Notes under the pieces: generated by a model | What the model saw: only the letters and a program-made list of their open reading frames with translations | Told to the model about the DNA's origin: nothing | Database searches by the model: none | Shown here: positions 49,568-57,997 of the stretch, one piece after another | Layout: each line of letters opens with the position of its first letter | Numbering within the stretch: position 1 is the stretch's first letter | Assembly: GCA_022800625.1 (NCBI GenBank) | Contig: JAAWQR010000003.1 | Coordinates: 31,258 to 95,257 of the forward strand | Direction: 5' to 3' | Origin: Clostridiales bacterium | Lineage (GTDB): Bacteria; Bacillota; Clostridia; Oscillospirales; CAG-272 | DNA: 64,000 bases | Position numbers and translations under genes: made by a program

Positions 49568-49603
49568 ATTGATTTTTCCTTTCTTACTTTGGATTTGAGA
49601 CAA

Positions 49604-49638
49604 GAAAAACTCCGTCACTCTTCAGTGGCGGAGTTCCT
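49604..49638 (-). terminator. Intrinsic terminator between CAP lipoprotein and adhesin
   Basis: A stem AACTCCGTCACT/AGTGGCGGAGTT (49608-49619 with 49624-49635, one G-U-type mismatch) with a CTTC loop is followed by TTTTTC on the minus strand. Confidence 0.8.
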
Positions 49639-49654
49639 CATGGATTTGGGATAT

Positions 49655-50566
49655 TCAGTTGTTATCTGTGTTTTCTCTCGCTACGGCAATGACGCAGTAC
49701 CATGTTCCGTTTTGGTAGGTCACACCGACTGCGATATATTGGTATTTCGTATCGCTTATATATGACCAGTGAGACGCGCTGTTTTTGAACTGGAGTGCAA
49801 GCTGTTCAGCAACATAGTCCACTGAACCGTAATATCCGGCTTTGCCGATAGCTTCTCTTGCGTTCACCTCGTAGTATGGTTCTCCGGTCATACCGTAAAG
49901 CGGTGGGTTTACATATTCGCCGTATTGCAGGGCGGTCGCTGCGGCTCTCTGATCATCAGTATCGTGAGCGAAGTTGCCAATGATCTGTCGGCTGCGGTAT
50001 TCTGCGTATTCGGTCAAGCCAGGCAATTTTGTTGCCGATACGCTGCGGTAGCTATTGATATATTCGATGATCTTATCCGCAATCGCTTTACAGTCATCGG
50101 CAGTCGCAGCCTTTGGCTGTTCTGTTGGTTTCGGTTCCTCTGTTTCCGAAGGTACCGCAGGCTTTGCCTGCTCGGTCGGCGCTTCTGACGGGGGCGGTGT
50201 TTCCGTCTGTTTCGGCGTTTCTGTAGGCTTTGGTGTTTCTGTCTGCTTGGGCGGTTCGGACGGTTTTGAGGCTTCCGTTTCCGCAGACTTTTCCGTGGAA
50301 GGAGTTGTTGGCTGCGGTGTAGGCGTTTTTTCCTCTGTCGGGTCTTCTTCGCTCTCAGCGGGTGGTTCTGTATCAAGTTCGTTTGCCGATGGAAGCTCGG
50401 CAGTGATGTCATCGCTTGATTCTGTGTCCGATGTTACATCTGCCGAGTCGCTCTGTATGGCAGCGTCCGTTTCTTTAGGCACGGATGGTGTCGTTGAACC
50501 GCATCCTGCGAGGCTGAGTAGAATTGTCGTGCCAAGGATAGCGGATATAATTTTTCGTATCGTCAT
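49655..50566 (-). CDS. CAP-domain lipoprotein with Pro/Thr/Glu-rich stalk
   Basis: A 303-residue protein starting at the ATG at 50566 after AGAGGTG. The signal peptide ends in lipobox LAGC (~20). A long low-complexity stalk of PSETE/KPTE-type repeats (~35-155) leads to a C-terminal domain (~160-303) resembling CAP/SCP proteins (IADKIIEYINSYRSV, EYAEYRSRQI, HDTDDQRAAATALQYGE, SASHWSYISDTKYQYIAVGVTYQ). Such proteins are surface lipoproteins of unclear activity. It is probably a cell-surface factor accompanying the adhesin. Confidence 0.78.
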   Translation of the reverse strand: MTIRKIISAILGTTILLSLAGCGSTTPSVPKETDAAIQSDSADVTSDTESSDDITAELPSANELDTEPPAESEEDPTEEKTPTPQPTTPSTEKSAETEASKPSEPPKQTETPKPTETPKQTETPPPSEAPTEQAKPAVPSETEEPKPTEQPKAATADDCKAIADKIIEYINSYRSVSATKLPGLTEYAEYRSRQIIGNFAHDTDDQRAAATALQYGEYVNPPLYGMTGEPYYEVNAREAIGKAGYYGSVDYVAEQLALQFKNSASHWSYISDTKYQYIAVGVTYQNGTWYCVIAVARENTDNN

Positions 50567-50642
50567 GTGGATCACCTCTGCCTATAGTGATACCGATAAA
50601 ACGAAAAAAGTCCAGCGAGAATGCGGAAAATTCCGAATCTTT

Positions 50643-50963
50643 TTACATAGTCTGTCCGAACTCCGGTATCTCGCTATCATCCATATTCGAATCCTCGCTT
50701 AGCTTTTGCTCATAAGCCGCGAGTATCTCTGTATTCAGATCATTACGTGAATCGGCTGTAATCGGATGGAAGATGTCGCTGTACTGCTTTTTACCGTCCT
50801 TGTCATAGGAGGTCTGCGGCATCTGAACGAACAGTCCTTTTTCGGAATCAATAACCTTGATCCCGTGAATGGCAAATGCACCTCCGATATTCGCACTTGC
50901 AATTGCCTTGAGCTTGCTGCCCTCATAGTCGACCATACGGTCGATCCGTGCTTTGATTTTCAT
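50643..50963 (-). CDS. SpoVG-family protein
   Basis: A 106-residue protein. Residues 1-~90 match SpoVG (KIKARIDRMVD, LKAIASANIGGAFAIHGIKVIDSEKGLFVQMP, DIFHPITADSRNDLN), a small nucleic-acid-binding family. SpoVG homologues are frequent on Clostridia elements. It ends in DDSEIPEFGQTM, an acidic Met-terminated tail like other accessory proteins here. It leads the 50-60 kb block's last section on the minus strand. Confidence 0.85.
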   Translation of the reverse strand: MKIKARIDRMVDYEGSKLKAIASANIGGAFAIHGIKVIDSEKGLFVQMPQTSYDKDGKKQYSDIFHPITADSRNDLNTEILAAYEQKLSEDSNMDDSEIPEFGQTM

Positions 50964-50978
50964 AATCTTTTTTCCTTT

Positions 50979-51659
50979 CTACCATGCGTAAAATGTGAAG
51001 CCCATATCCGACTCAACCTCGTCCTGATCGATATCCTCGATTTCTGCAAACACATTCATATATTTCGTCACCTCGCTTTCCGTCAGAGATCGAAAGTTCT
51101 CTCCGTCATTACCGACAACAAAGAACGGTCCGGCAATAATGGAGGAGCCGTCAGCGATACGGCGATTGCCTTCCATCCCCATGAGCTTCCCCTCATCGTT
51201 GCAGACAATAAGTGTACCGTCTCCATTATCAATCACATCAATGAGGCCTCCGACAGCCTTTTGCTCTGCAGCAAGAGAGTTTTCAATTTCGGCTGTATAT
51301 GGAGACTTATGCGGTTCGACATATACGATCCGCATAAGGTTATCCGGCTTTTGTGTTTGGGATTCGTCAAAATCCACTTTTTGAAATCCCACGCTGTCGC
51401 AGTAATAGGCGCCTTCATCAGTTACCACGATATCCGATACCGACAGCGAATGCCCTCTGTGCAGAGGATGTCCTTCTGTATTGAATTTTCGGAATACATC
51501 TTCTAAATCTGAGCAATCCACATTGCCGCTGAATACTTCATCATAAATAGAGGCATTGATGTCTTTTGTTTCCTGAAAGCTGTCGAGATGATCGTAATGA
51601 AGGAATTTGACAAAGTTTTTATCTCGCTCATGACTGATCTGATAAATTTTGATGTTCAC
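50979..51659 (-). CDS. YodL + DUF3846 protein
   Basis: A 226-residue protein. Residues ~1-110 resemble the YodL domain (KIYQISHERDKNFVKFLHYD, GHSLSVSDIVVTDEGAYYCDSVGF). Residues ~120-215 resemble DUF3846 (LIDVIDNGDGTLIVCNDEGKLMGMEGNRRI, IAGPFFVVGNDG). Both domains recur in the large polyvalent proteins that phages and conjugative elements bring into new hosts. Function unknown; an early anti-defence role is inferred from that context. It lies 1 nt from the next gene. Confidence 0.78.
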   Translation of the reverse strand: MNIKIYQISHERDKNFVKFLHYDHLDSFQETKDINASIYDEVFSGNVDCSDLEDVFRKFNTEGHPLHRGHSLSVSDIVVTDEGAYYCDSVGFQKVDFDESQTQKPDNLMRIVYVEPHKSPYTAEIENSLAAEQKAVGGLIDVIDNGDGTLIVCNDEGKLMGMEGNRRIADGSSIIAGPFFVVGNDGENFRSLTESEVTKYMNVFAEIEDIDQDEVESDMGFTFYAW

Positions 51660-52409
51660 TTACATACCTCCAATTGTCATGCCTCCATCCTCAGCCGGGG
51701 ATTCAGCGTCACTTTGTTCTTCGGTATTGCCGAACTTTGCAAGGTTTTCCTTTGCCCAATCGGGCAGATACTCGTCTCTGAGCGCTCCGATGATATCATA
51801 TCTGCGGTAGTATCCTTTATCGCCGTTGTCGGGATGAAAACCGTACACCTTCGTTCCGATAGAATTCGGTCGGCATCCGTTTCCGCTTTCCGCGTAGAAC
51901 AACTGACCTTTCGGCGTCTTGTATTCATCCTTCAGCTCTGTTGGCTTTATAACTACAACCTTTCCCGTGTAATCGATCTGACCGTCGGTTTCGTCAATAC
52001 AGTGGGTGTGATCGAACAGACCGAGTGACTGCCATTCCTTTCGGGCATCGTTTATGAAAAGATTTGTCAGTCCGGGATGGCTCTCTACCGTAAAATGCCA
52101 CCTGACCTCATCACGGGGGATATGGATCGACCTTGCCCATTTTTTGTTGTCCTCGGAGAAGCGCTCATCCTCTTTCTTCTGCTGTACGGTATTTGCGAGT
52201 ACGAAGTTGACACGGTCAAAGCCGTACCGTTCAATGATTGGTTTTACGCAGTCATGGAGAACATTGTCGTGATAGTTCTCGTTAATTGCCCGTTCAATGG
52301 CTCTTGCGCAGTCGCAATTTTCCTTGTAGCTCTCACGCCACAGATCGCGCTCGTTATTGCGGACGGCATCTTCGAGTGACCATTCGTAGAGCGGAACCCG
52401 TTCAGACAT
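51660..52409 (-). CDS. DUF3849 protein
   Basis: A 249-residue protein. Residues ~1-130 resemble DUF3849 (LYEWSLEDAVRNNERDLWRESYKEN, then CARAIERAINENYHDN and VNFVLANTVQQKKEDERFS). The C-terminal part (~150-220, FYAESGNGCRPNSIGTKVYGF) is mixed. The C-terminus is DGGMTIGGM after an acidic stretch. DUF3849 is another component of polyvalent proteins of mobile elements. Its stop abuts the YodL gene and its start overlaps the AbrB-like gene end. Confidence 0.75.
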   Translation of the reverse strand: MSERVPLYEWSLEDAVRNNERDLWRESYKENCDCARAIERAINENYHDNVLHDCVKPIIERYGFDRVNFVLANTVQQKKEDERFSEDNKKWARSIHIPRDEVRWHFTVESHPGLTNLFINDARKEWQSLGLFDHTHCIDETDGQIDYTGKVVVIKPTELKDEYKTPKGQLFYAESGNGCRPNSIGTKVYGFHPDNGDKGYYRRYDIIGALRDEYLPDWAKENLAKFGNTEEQSDAESPAEDGGMTIGGM

Positions 52410-52707
52410 TCAGCGCACCGCCTTGCTTTTCTGCCCATTTGACAGATAGATGAATGAGGGCGGTTCTTTGCTGTTCGGGAGAGAGATCGTCGAGAAAATC
52501 CTCCAAGTTTACCACTTCTTCAAACTCCGCAGGTTCACGGTCGATACAGTTATCGCAGATCTTCTCACGCCTTACAATAACGGTTCTGCCGTCAGCAGCT
52601 TCGGTGAACGACAGAACATCGTTATATGCAAAGCCTACTCGCTGTCTGATTTCATAGGGGATTGTGATTCGTCCTCTTTTACCGAGGATTCGTAACATCT
52701 TATTCAT
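52402..52707 (-). CDS. AbrB/MazE-like transition regulator
   Basis: A 101-residue protein starting at the ATG at 52707 behind GGAGGAAT; a longer upstream frame overlaps the previous gene and is unsupported. Residues 1-45 form a SpoVT-AbrB swapped-hairpin barrel (LRILGKRGRITIPYEIRQRVGF, DVLSF, VIVRRE). The C-terminal helical part (DFLDDLSPEQQRTALIHLSVKW) may be an interaction domain. Likely a DNA-binding regulator or antitoxin-like protein. Confidence 0.8.
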   Translation of the reverse strand: MNKMLRILGKRGRITIPYEIRQRVGFAYNDVLSFTEAADGRTVIVRREKICDNCIDREPAEFEEVVNLEDFLDDLSPEQQRTALIHLSVKWAEKQGGALNV

Positions 52708-52711
52708 CTTC

Positions 52712-52969
52712 TTATTCCTCCGGATCATCACAGTTACTGCTGCAAGGACAGCTTTCGCAATCGCCATCGCATTCAATTTCATAAAACGGACAGTCCTCGC
52801 AGTTACCGTCACAGACAAAGTCATCCGTATCGTCAAGGTTTCCTATGACGAGCCTGCGGCCTTCCACATACATCTGCATGGGATCGCCCTCGAAGATGCC
52901 TGCTTCAAGCAGCGTTTCCGCAGGAACAGCGAGCATTACCATTTCGGTTTTCATTGTTCTTTTTTGCAT
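52712..52969 (-). CDS. AbrB-like protein with Cys-rich tail
   Basis: An 85-residue protein starting at the ATG at 52969 behind AAGGAG. The N-terminal ~45 residues resemble an AbrB-type strand pattern (MVMLAVPAETLLEAGIFEGD, MQMYVEGRRLVIGNL). The C-terminus is Cys/Asp/Glu-rich with at least six Cys (CDGNCEDCPFYEIECDGDC), a likely metal-binding tail. It ends 5 nt before the AbrB-like gene and its start overlaps the Dam gene end. Function unknown. Confidence 0.65.
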   Translation of the reverse strand: MQKRTMKTEMVMLAVPAETLLEAGIFEGDPMQMYVEGRRLVIGNLDDTDDFVCDGNCEDCPFYEIECDGDCESCPCSSNCDDPEE

Positions 52970-53949
52970 TGTAATATACACTCCTTCATTGTTTCATAAG
53001 TTATATTTTTTTCGCCGAAGATATCTCCGTAAATTTCAAACAGCGTGAGCTGCGTCGGCTTTGTTTTTTCCCGTTCAAACAGGTCATAGTTGCCTATGAG
53101 CAGTTCGGGGAATTCCTTGCCTGCCTCGTATTTCTGCACCATACTGTGAATGCGTTTGAAATCAAAGAACATACAGCCGTCATACAGATCCCGTATTTCG
53201 GGGCAGTCGTTATATGACAGCAGGAATTTGCTTTTTGCATTCATCAGCGTATCTCTCAGCCGCAGGTGATCCTCCCAAGTGAAGCCGCATTGGTACACAT
53301 ATTCGCTCGAATAATACGGCGGATCGCCGTAGATAAAACCGCCGGGGCGGTCGTAGTGCTTAATGAGTACCTCAAAATCCTGATTTTCTATGATGACATT
53401 CTCGCACCTTCTGCTGAATGCGTGTATGAGCCCGAACAGGCTCCGAAGGTTAAAGGGCTGACAGGCAAAGGACTTTCCTCCGCTTGAGTAGCTGTACCGA
53501 ATGAGTTTGAGGAACATGGCAGCTCTCCGCAGATCGTGATCCTCTTTAATCTCTGAATACAGCTCCCGCAGTTCCTCTGCCTGCAGTTCGAGGAGGAGGA
53601 TGTTTGTCAGCTCCAATTCCTCGTTCAGATAGTCATCGCTGAATTCCTCTTTTTTGAAAAATTGCTTCAGCGCTGCAAAATCGTCACGGGAATTTAGGCT
53701 TAAAAAGCCAAGCTCACGGATAAATGCCATCGGTCTGTCGCGCATACAGCGAAACAGATTGACGAGGTTGTGATTGTAATCGTTGAACACCTCAAACTTA
53801 TCCGGTCTTGGCTTGCCGAGCAGCACCGATCCGCTGCCGCCGAAGGGTTCGATGTAGCGGTCATAGTGCAGCGGAAACAGTGCATAGAGAATGTGGAGGA
53901 TGGACGATTTGTTGCCCATCCATGATACCGGGGATTTTATTTTCACCAC
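52951..53949 (-). CDS. D12-class DNA adenine N6-methyltransferase
   Basis: A 332-residue Dam-like enzyme with SWMGNKSSI (SAM-binding start), YIEPFGGSGSVLLG (motif I) and GDPPYYSSEYVY (catalytic motif IV, DPPY). A variable target-recognition part lies between. It methylates adenine, probably to protect the element from host restriction; no restriction endonuclease gene is adjacent, so it is an orphan. A terminator separates it from DUF3789 upstream. Confidence 0.88.
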   Translation of the reverse strand: MVKIKSPVSWMGNKSSILHILYALFPLHYDRYIEPFGGSGSVLLGKPRPDKFEVFNDYNHNLVNLFRCMRDRPMAFIRELGFLSLNSRDDFAALKQFFKKEEFSDDYLNEELELTNILLLELQAEELRELYSEIKEDHDLRRAAMFLKLIRYSYSSGGKSFACQPFNLRSLFGLIHAFSRRCENVIIENQDFEVLIKHYDRPGGFIYGDPPYYSSEYVYQCGFTWEDHLRLRDTLMNAKSKFLLSYNDCPEIRDLYDGCMFFDFKRIHSMVQKYEAGKEFPELLIGNYDLFEREKTKPTQLTLFEIYGDIFGEKNITYETMKECILQCKKEQ

Positions 53950-53984
53950 CTCCGTTCTGAGGCGGCAACCGTTTCAGGGCAACA

Positions 53985-54030
53985 AAAAAAGCGGTATCAA
54001 TCATTTGCTCTGAAACGATTGATACCGCCG
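53985..54030 (-). terminator. Intrinsic terminator between DUF3789 and the Dam-like gene
   Basis: A perfect 12-bp stem GCGGTATCAATC/GATTGATACCGC (53991-54002 with 54017-54028) is followed by TTTTTTTG on the minus strand. Confidence 0.85.
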
Positions 54031-54033
54031 TGG

Positions 54034-54165
54034 TTATTTTTCCTTTTCTTTTTCTGATTGTTTTTTATTAAATATATCAATACGGTTTATTTGAAGGCAA
54101 CACATAAACACTGTTGCAATTGTGCCGCCGAACATGGCGCCGAGAATAAAGCATATGGCTCCCAT
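54034..54165 (-). CDS. DUF3789-like small membrane protein
   Basis: A 43-residue protein starting at the ATG at 54165 after GGGAGGAATCTAAG. One transmembrane helix (MGAICFILGAMFGGTIATVFM) is followed by a Cys pair and a Lys/Glu-rich tail, the DUF3789 pattern. It starts 2 nt after the stop of the upstream gene. Function unknown. Confidence 0.72.
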   Translation of the reverse strand: MGAICFILGAMFGGTIATVFMCCLQINRIDIFNKKQSEKEKEK

Positions 54166-54166
54166 C

Positions 54167-54517
54167 TTAGATTCCTCCCATCCCAATATTTTCGTCCTCG
54201 TCGGGAAGATACGCTGTATTGTATGCATCCTCTCCGAGTTCCTTCAACAATTCGTTAAACTGTTCATTGTCACAGCAGGTACGGATACCGAAATCGGCAC
54301 AAAGCTGACGGTAATAATCCAGTTCCATTTCATCTCTGTCCATAATGAGATTTTCATTCAGTTTAAGCCATGCCACCTCATGCTCCCATGAAACACACAA
54401 AGAGGTGGGAAAGCCGCCTGTCTGATCGCACTGAAAATCCGGTGAGGTGTAAATGTCAAGCTCGCTTTCATTCTTTGTGATCTCTTGTATCTTATCGTAA
54501 AGCTCCTTTGCCGTCAT
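54167..54517 (-). CDS. Small ICE accessory protein with MGGI tail
   Basis: A 116-residue protein. An N-terminal helix (AKELYDKIQEITKNESELDIY) is followed by a beta region (GGFPTSLCVSWEHEVAWLKLNENLI) and a helical part (LDYYRQLCADFGI). It ends in LPDEDENIGMGGI, an acidic Met/Gly tail of the type shared across this block. The start overlaps the next gene upstream by 4 nt. Family not recognised. Confidence 0.65.
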   Translation of the reverse strand: MTAKELYDKIQEITKNESELDIYTSPDFQCDQTGGFPTSLCVSWEHEVAWLKLNENLIMDRDEMELDYYRQLCADFGIRTCCDNEQFNELLKELGEDAYNTAYLPDEDENIGMGGI

Positions 54518-55095
54518 ATCTGCATTTCCATCCCTTCGTCCATATCTTCCGAATCATCTTCGCCTGTAATATTCACATATTCTCCGATAATACCGAGCGC
54601 TTCATCATAACTGCCGCTTTCGTAGATTCTATCGGTCATTTCCTTTGCCTGCTCCGTCATACCGTTTCGGCGCAGTGTTCGGGCGGCAATTCCCATCAGA
54701 TTATAGATATTTCCATCTTCTCCGATCAGTTTGCAGTCCGGCTTTTTCTGCTCTGCCGTTTCTTCAGTTGCAAAGCCGCCGAGTCTGTTATCCACATAAT
54801 CGGACAGCCATTTGCCGCCGAAGGTTTCATGTGTCTGCAATCTCCACATAGCAAGTTTACCTATATCAAGCTGTACGCTGTCCTCAAAGGGGAAGAGAAT
54901 GTTTGTAGTTCCGTCGTGATCGAAAACAGAGATATTTTCAAACTTACTACCGTTTTGCAGAATTTCCGCATCGGTAAGCATTTCGTTGATACCATCCAGC
55001 CATTCCTGCGGATCGCCGCCGCAGCCTTGCAGGATGAGTCCTTCCTGACCGTTCATTTTCCGAAGATTCTCTGCGGTAATGTTCTTTATGCTCAT
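54514..55095 (-). CDS. Uncharacterised ICE accessory protein with Met-rich tail
   Basis: A 193-residue protein starting at the ATG at 55095 behind GGGAGGTATG, overlapping the end of the preceding gene. Mixed alpha/beta (EGLILQGCGGDPQEWLDGINEML, ISVFDHDGTTNILFPFED, then NLMGIAARTLRRNGMTEQA). The C-terminus is DDSEDMDEGMEMQI, acidic then Met-rich. No family recognised. Part of the tightly overlapping accessory operon. Confidence 0.65.
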   Translation of the reverse strand: MSIKNITAENLRKMNGQEGLILQGCGGDPQEWLDGINEMLTDAEILQNGSKFENISVFDHDGTTNILFPFEDSVQLDIGKLAMWRLQTHETFGGKWLSDYVDNRLGGFATEETAEQKKPDCKLIGEDGNIYNLMGIAARTLRRNGMTEQAKEMTDRIYESGSYDEALGIIGEYVNITGEDDSEDMDEGMEMQI

Positions 55096-56165
55096 AGCTG
55101 CATACCTCCCATCTGCTGAGATTCTGTTTCGCCCGGTTCGAACTCGCCGCACATATATTCTCCGAACGTCAGATCCGTTCCGATAAAGTTCGGCTCGGTA
55201 TCCTCGGTGAAAGAAATATATCCCTCCTTGCCGAAGTCTATCGGCTCGTCACAAATCACGCTGCCGTTATAGTTAACAGAGACTTTCGGCTCAACGGTGC
55301 AAAACCGTCCGTCATCTCCGTGGCGCAGATCATAACAATACAATCCTTCAGGAATGTCATTTGGAGTAATACGGTCATCGGAAAACAATGCAGGTCTGCC
55401 GAATAATTCTATCAGTTGATATTTTTCACAGTCTGTGCTGATATACGCTGTTCCTGTGCTGTTCTTCACAAGATTCAGATCGGCAGGATCGTAATCCCAT
55501 ACCTCCAGGGCAAATTCCGTCGCCCGAATTCCTTCGGGGAAAAACTCATCGATCACTTCACCGCCGGAGTAGACTCGTTTTCCACAGTTACATCCGATAT
55601 CTTCATCTGCCCACTGATGCTCAAAGGTTATGCCCGGATACATTTCGGATAGCTTTTGTAGAATTGAATGCGGAGCATCGTTTGCAGTCTGAAAGCCGAA
55701 ATCATCACAGCCGCTGTAATCTGTATATTCATCGTACCCGTAGGCGTTCCATTTTGTGCCCCAATTATTGATACACCACTCATACCAAGTCGGCGCACCG
55801 TATTTCTGAATGTTATTCCATGCGGTTTTGCCAAACTCCCATTCTTTCGGATCGACGGCATAACCCACGTCAGCTCTTGTTTTCAAAAATACCGCTTCGC
55901 TTTCCGGAGGGATATTTTCAAGCCGCTTCAAAGCACTTTCCGCTGTAAATCCTAAATTGTAGATCTCAATAAAATCCCGATATATTTTGAGTCCTCGGTC
56001 GGTCGCACTTCCAGCTTCGATATTCAGCGATTCCGGCATGGGAATGATTTTATTAAAATCGATTGTTCCCAAACCGTACTTATCACTTTTGATTGCTTAC
56101 AGCATTTCATGAATCTGCTTTTCGTCGCCGCTGAATTCAATTCGGTTTTCTACATGATTCGGCAT
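55092..56165 (-). pseudogene. Api92-like protein gene with an in-frame TAA near the start
   Basis: The natural start is the ATG at 56163-56165, one base after the stop of the C5 methyltransferase, behind AGGAG. It encodes MPNHVENRIEFSGDEKQ.. for 22 codons, meets TAA at 56097-56099, and continues in the same frame (AIKSDKYGLGTIDFNKIIPMP) for ~334 codons. That continuation matches the Api92/ferredoxin-like family. The stop replaces a residue expected to be Glu or Gln (ML-x-AI). Translation could resume at TTG 56072, but no good ribosome-binding site precedes it. The tail is ETESQQMGGMQL. Nonsense mutation or read-through are both possible. Confidence 0.7.
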
Positions 56166-56166
56166 A

Positions 56167-57273
56167 TCATTTCAACTCCTGTTCTTCATAAATTTTTCTA
56201 ATTTTTTGCCCGATAGCAGAAATGACGGGAACACTTACTGCGTTGCCCGCCATCTTATACAGCCGTCCGTCTTTCAGACCTGTGGCTTGTGCCTTATAGA
56301 ACTGTTCATCGGTGAAGCCCTGCAACCGCCAGCATTCGATCGGCATGAGTTTGCGTATCCTGCCTTTGTGCCACACGCCATGTCTGTCCTGCGCTGTGAT
56401 CGTGAACATCGGCTCGTTCGGCTCTTTGACTCGTCTGCCTTGCTGACGGACGGTTTCACGGTCGGGCGTAAGGATTGCCCTCGGTTCGTCTGTGACAAGG
56501 ACAGCAGAATGTTCGCCTCTGTGGTTGCTGACTCCGCTGTCCTGTCTTGCCGTGATGCTTCGGGCAGTATCGGTAATAACAGGATCGGGATTCATGTCAA
56601 TGAAATACAGACCCGTTTTGCCGCCCCAACCGCCTGCACCGGCAGTCTGCGTACAGGCTACTCCGTTTGGATCGTAGACTCTTGCTCCCTGCGGTCCGGG
56701 AATAAGTTCTTTGAGATTTTCCGCATTGCCGCATCCGAGAGGAAATATCCGTCCGGCACATCCTTTTCCAAGATGTCCGACAATATACAGCCGTCTCCGT
56801 TGCTGCGGGACTCCGAAATGAGCGCTGTTATGCACACACCATTCGAGATCATACCCCAGCTCAACAAGCGTGGAGAAGATGGTATTAAGCGTCCTGCCCC
56901 CGTCATGCGATAACAATCCGGGGACATTTTCCAGAAGTAGAAATGCAGGCCGTTTCGCTTCAGCGATTCGGGCAACCTCGAAGAAGAGAGTACCTCTTGT
57001 ATCGTCTGCAAATCCGAGCCGCTTGCCAGCAACTGAGAAGCTTTGGCATGGAAAGCCTGCACAGATGAGATCAATGTCGGGAAGGTCGTTTGGGTTGATG
57101 GTTCTTGCGTCTTCAAAATACAGTTCTCCTTTCGGCTCATAGATGGCATTGTACGCCTGATTCGCATATTTATCGATCTCGCAGTGACCGATACATTCAA
57201 AACCGCCGACAGCTTCAAGCCCCGAACGAAAACCGCCGATCCCTGCGAACATATCAAAAAATCGGATTGCCAT
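56167..57273 (-). CDS. C5-cytosine DNA methyltransferase
   Basis: A 368-residue Dcm-type enzyme: motif I DMFAGIGGFRSGLEAVGG, motif IV GFPCQSFSVAGKR with the catalytic Cys, motif VI LLENVPG, motif VIII QQRRRLYIVG, then the variable target-recognition region (~180-310) and motif X YKMAGNAVSVPV. It methylates cytosine in a specific site that cannot be read from sequence. No restriction partner lies nearby, so self-protection of the ICE is likely. Its stop is coupled to the Api92-like gene. Confidence 0.92.
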   Translation of the reverse strand: MAIRFFDMFAGIGGFRSGLEAVGGFECIGHCEIDKYANQAYNAIYEPKGELYFEDARTINPNDLPDIDLICAGFPCQSFSVAGKRLGFADDTRGTLFFEVARIAEAKRPAFLLLENVPGLLSHDGGRTLNTIFSTLVELGYDLEWCVHNSAHFGVPQQRRRLYIVGHLGKGCAGRIFPLGCGNAENLKELIPGPQGARVYDPNGVACTQTAGAGGWGGKTGLYFIDMNPDPVITDTARSITARQDSGVSNHRGEHSAVLVTDEPRAILTPDRETVRQQGRRVKEPNEPMFTITAQDRHGVWHKGRIRKLMPIECWRLQGFTDEQFYKAQATGLKDGRLYKMAGNAVSVPVISAIGQKIRKIYEEQELK

Positions 57274-57315
57274 AGGGCATCCGACACCTTTTACTTATCT
57301 GTTTTCCGTTTCACC

Positions 57316-57861
57316 TCACATTCCCATTGAAAATCCCATATTTGCTTCTTCGGATTCATCCTCATCTTCATTTTCCGAAGAGCCATCGGTTTCCTCCGAC
57401 ACGGCTTCAAATTCGTCCGAAAAATCGGCGTCCGTCTGTTCCTCGGTATCTTCTTCGGCTTCCTCAGAAACCGTCTCAAAATCGCTCACAGCGGCTTCTT
57501 CTTCCGCTTCGTCGTATTCTTCCGTTTCGGCTGTTTCGTTTACAGCTTCACGCTCGGTCTGTTCACGATTGAGTTCGTTCTCAATCAAGCCAAGCATAAA
57601 TTCCTTTTGTGTCATGTTGTTGCGCTGCAGATAATCTTTGATTCTTTGAAATAAATCCTCCGGAACCTGAAACGCGAGTGTTCGCATATTTCCCATGTTC
57701 TGTCCTTCTTTCTGATTTAATTTCGGATGAAGCTCATCATCCAGTGCCAATGTGATAAACTCAGCCATCGTCATGCCGTGGCTCTCTAAATACTGCCGGA
57801 CTTCCGCATGAAGCTCTGCGTCTATCTTGACAGTAATACCTTTCTTTCCGTCAGACGGCAT
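57316..57861 (-). CDS. Double ribbon-helix-helix protein with long acidic tail
   Basis: A 181-residue protein. Two ribbon-helix-helix-like units (ITVKIDAELHAEVRQYLESHG with MTMAEFITLALDD; LAFQVPEDLFQRIKDYLQRNN with MTQKEFMLGLIENEL) cover residues ~8-105. A ~70-residue tail composed mainly of Glu, Asp, Thr and Ser ends in ANMGFSMGM. The first part suggests DNA binding; the acidic tail suggests interaction or DNA mimicry. The ATG at 57861 overlaps the stop of the 44-residue gene upstream. Confidence 0.7.
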   Translation of the reverse strand: MPSDGKKGITVKIDAELHAEVRQYLESHGMTMAEFITLALDDELHPKLNQKEGQNMGNMRTLAFQVPEDLFQRIKDYLQRNNMTQKEFMLGLIENELNREQTEREAVNETAETEEYDEAEEEAAVSDFETVSEEAEEDTEEQTDADFSDEFEAVSEETDGSSENEDEDESEEANMGFSMGM

Positions 57862-57985
57862 TTTCATCATTCCTTTCGATATATTTTTTTATGGATAGCT
57901 TCACGATTTCTTCCACAGGGATTTCCTGTTCCGCTGCCTGTGTCAGAAGCAGTTCTGACAGTGTATCGGGTATCTCAATCTCCAA
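57851..57985 (-). CDS. Small ribbon-helix-helix-like protein (44 aa, TTG start)
   Basis: A 44-codon frame starting with TTG at 57985, 8 nt after AGGAGG. It encodes an EIEIPDTLSELLLTQAAEQE, then VEEIVKLSIKKYIER pattern like a single ribbon-helix-helix unit. Its stop overlaps the start of the double RHH protein, and it follows the DUF4314 gene by 12 nt. That spacing and ribosome-binding site support a real, easily missed gene. Probable DNA-binding or antitoxin-like partner. Confidence 0.55.
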   Translation of the reverse strand: MEIEIPDTLSELLLTQAAEQEIPVEEIVKLSIKKYIERNDENAV

Positions 57986-57997
57986 ACACTTTACCTC

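Noticed and set aside
35141..56099. Reassignment of TAA as a sense codon
   Set aside because: Many intact genes in the same element end in TAA (for example the relaxase ending at 31692 and the sigma-like gene ending at 17401), so TAA works as a stop here.
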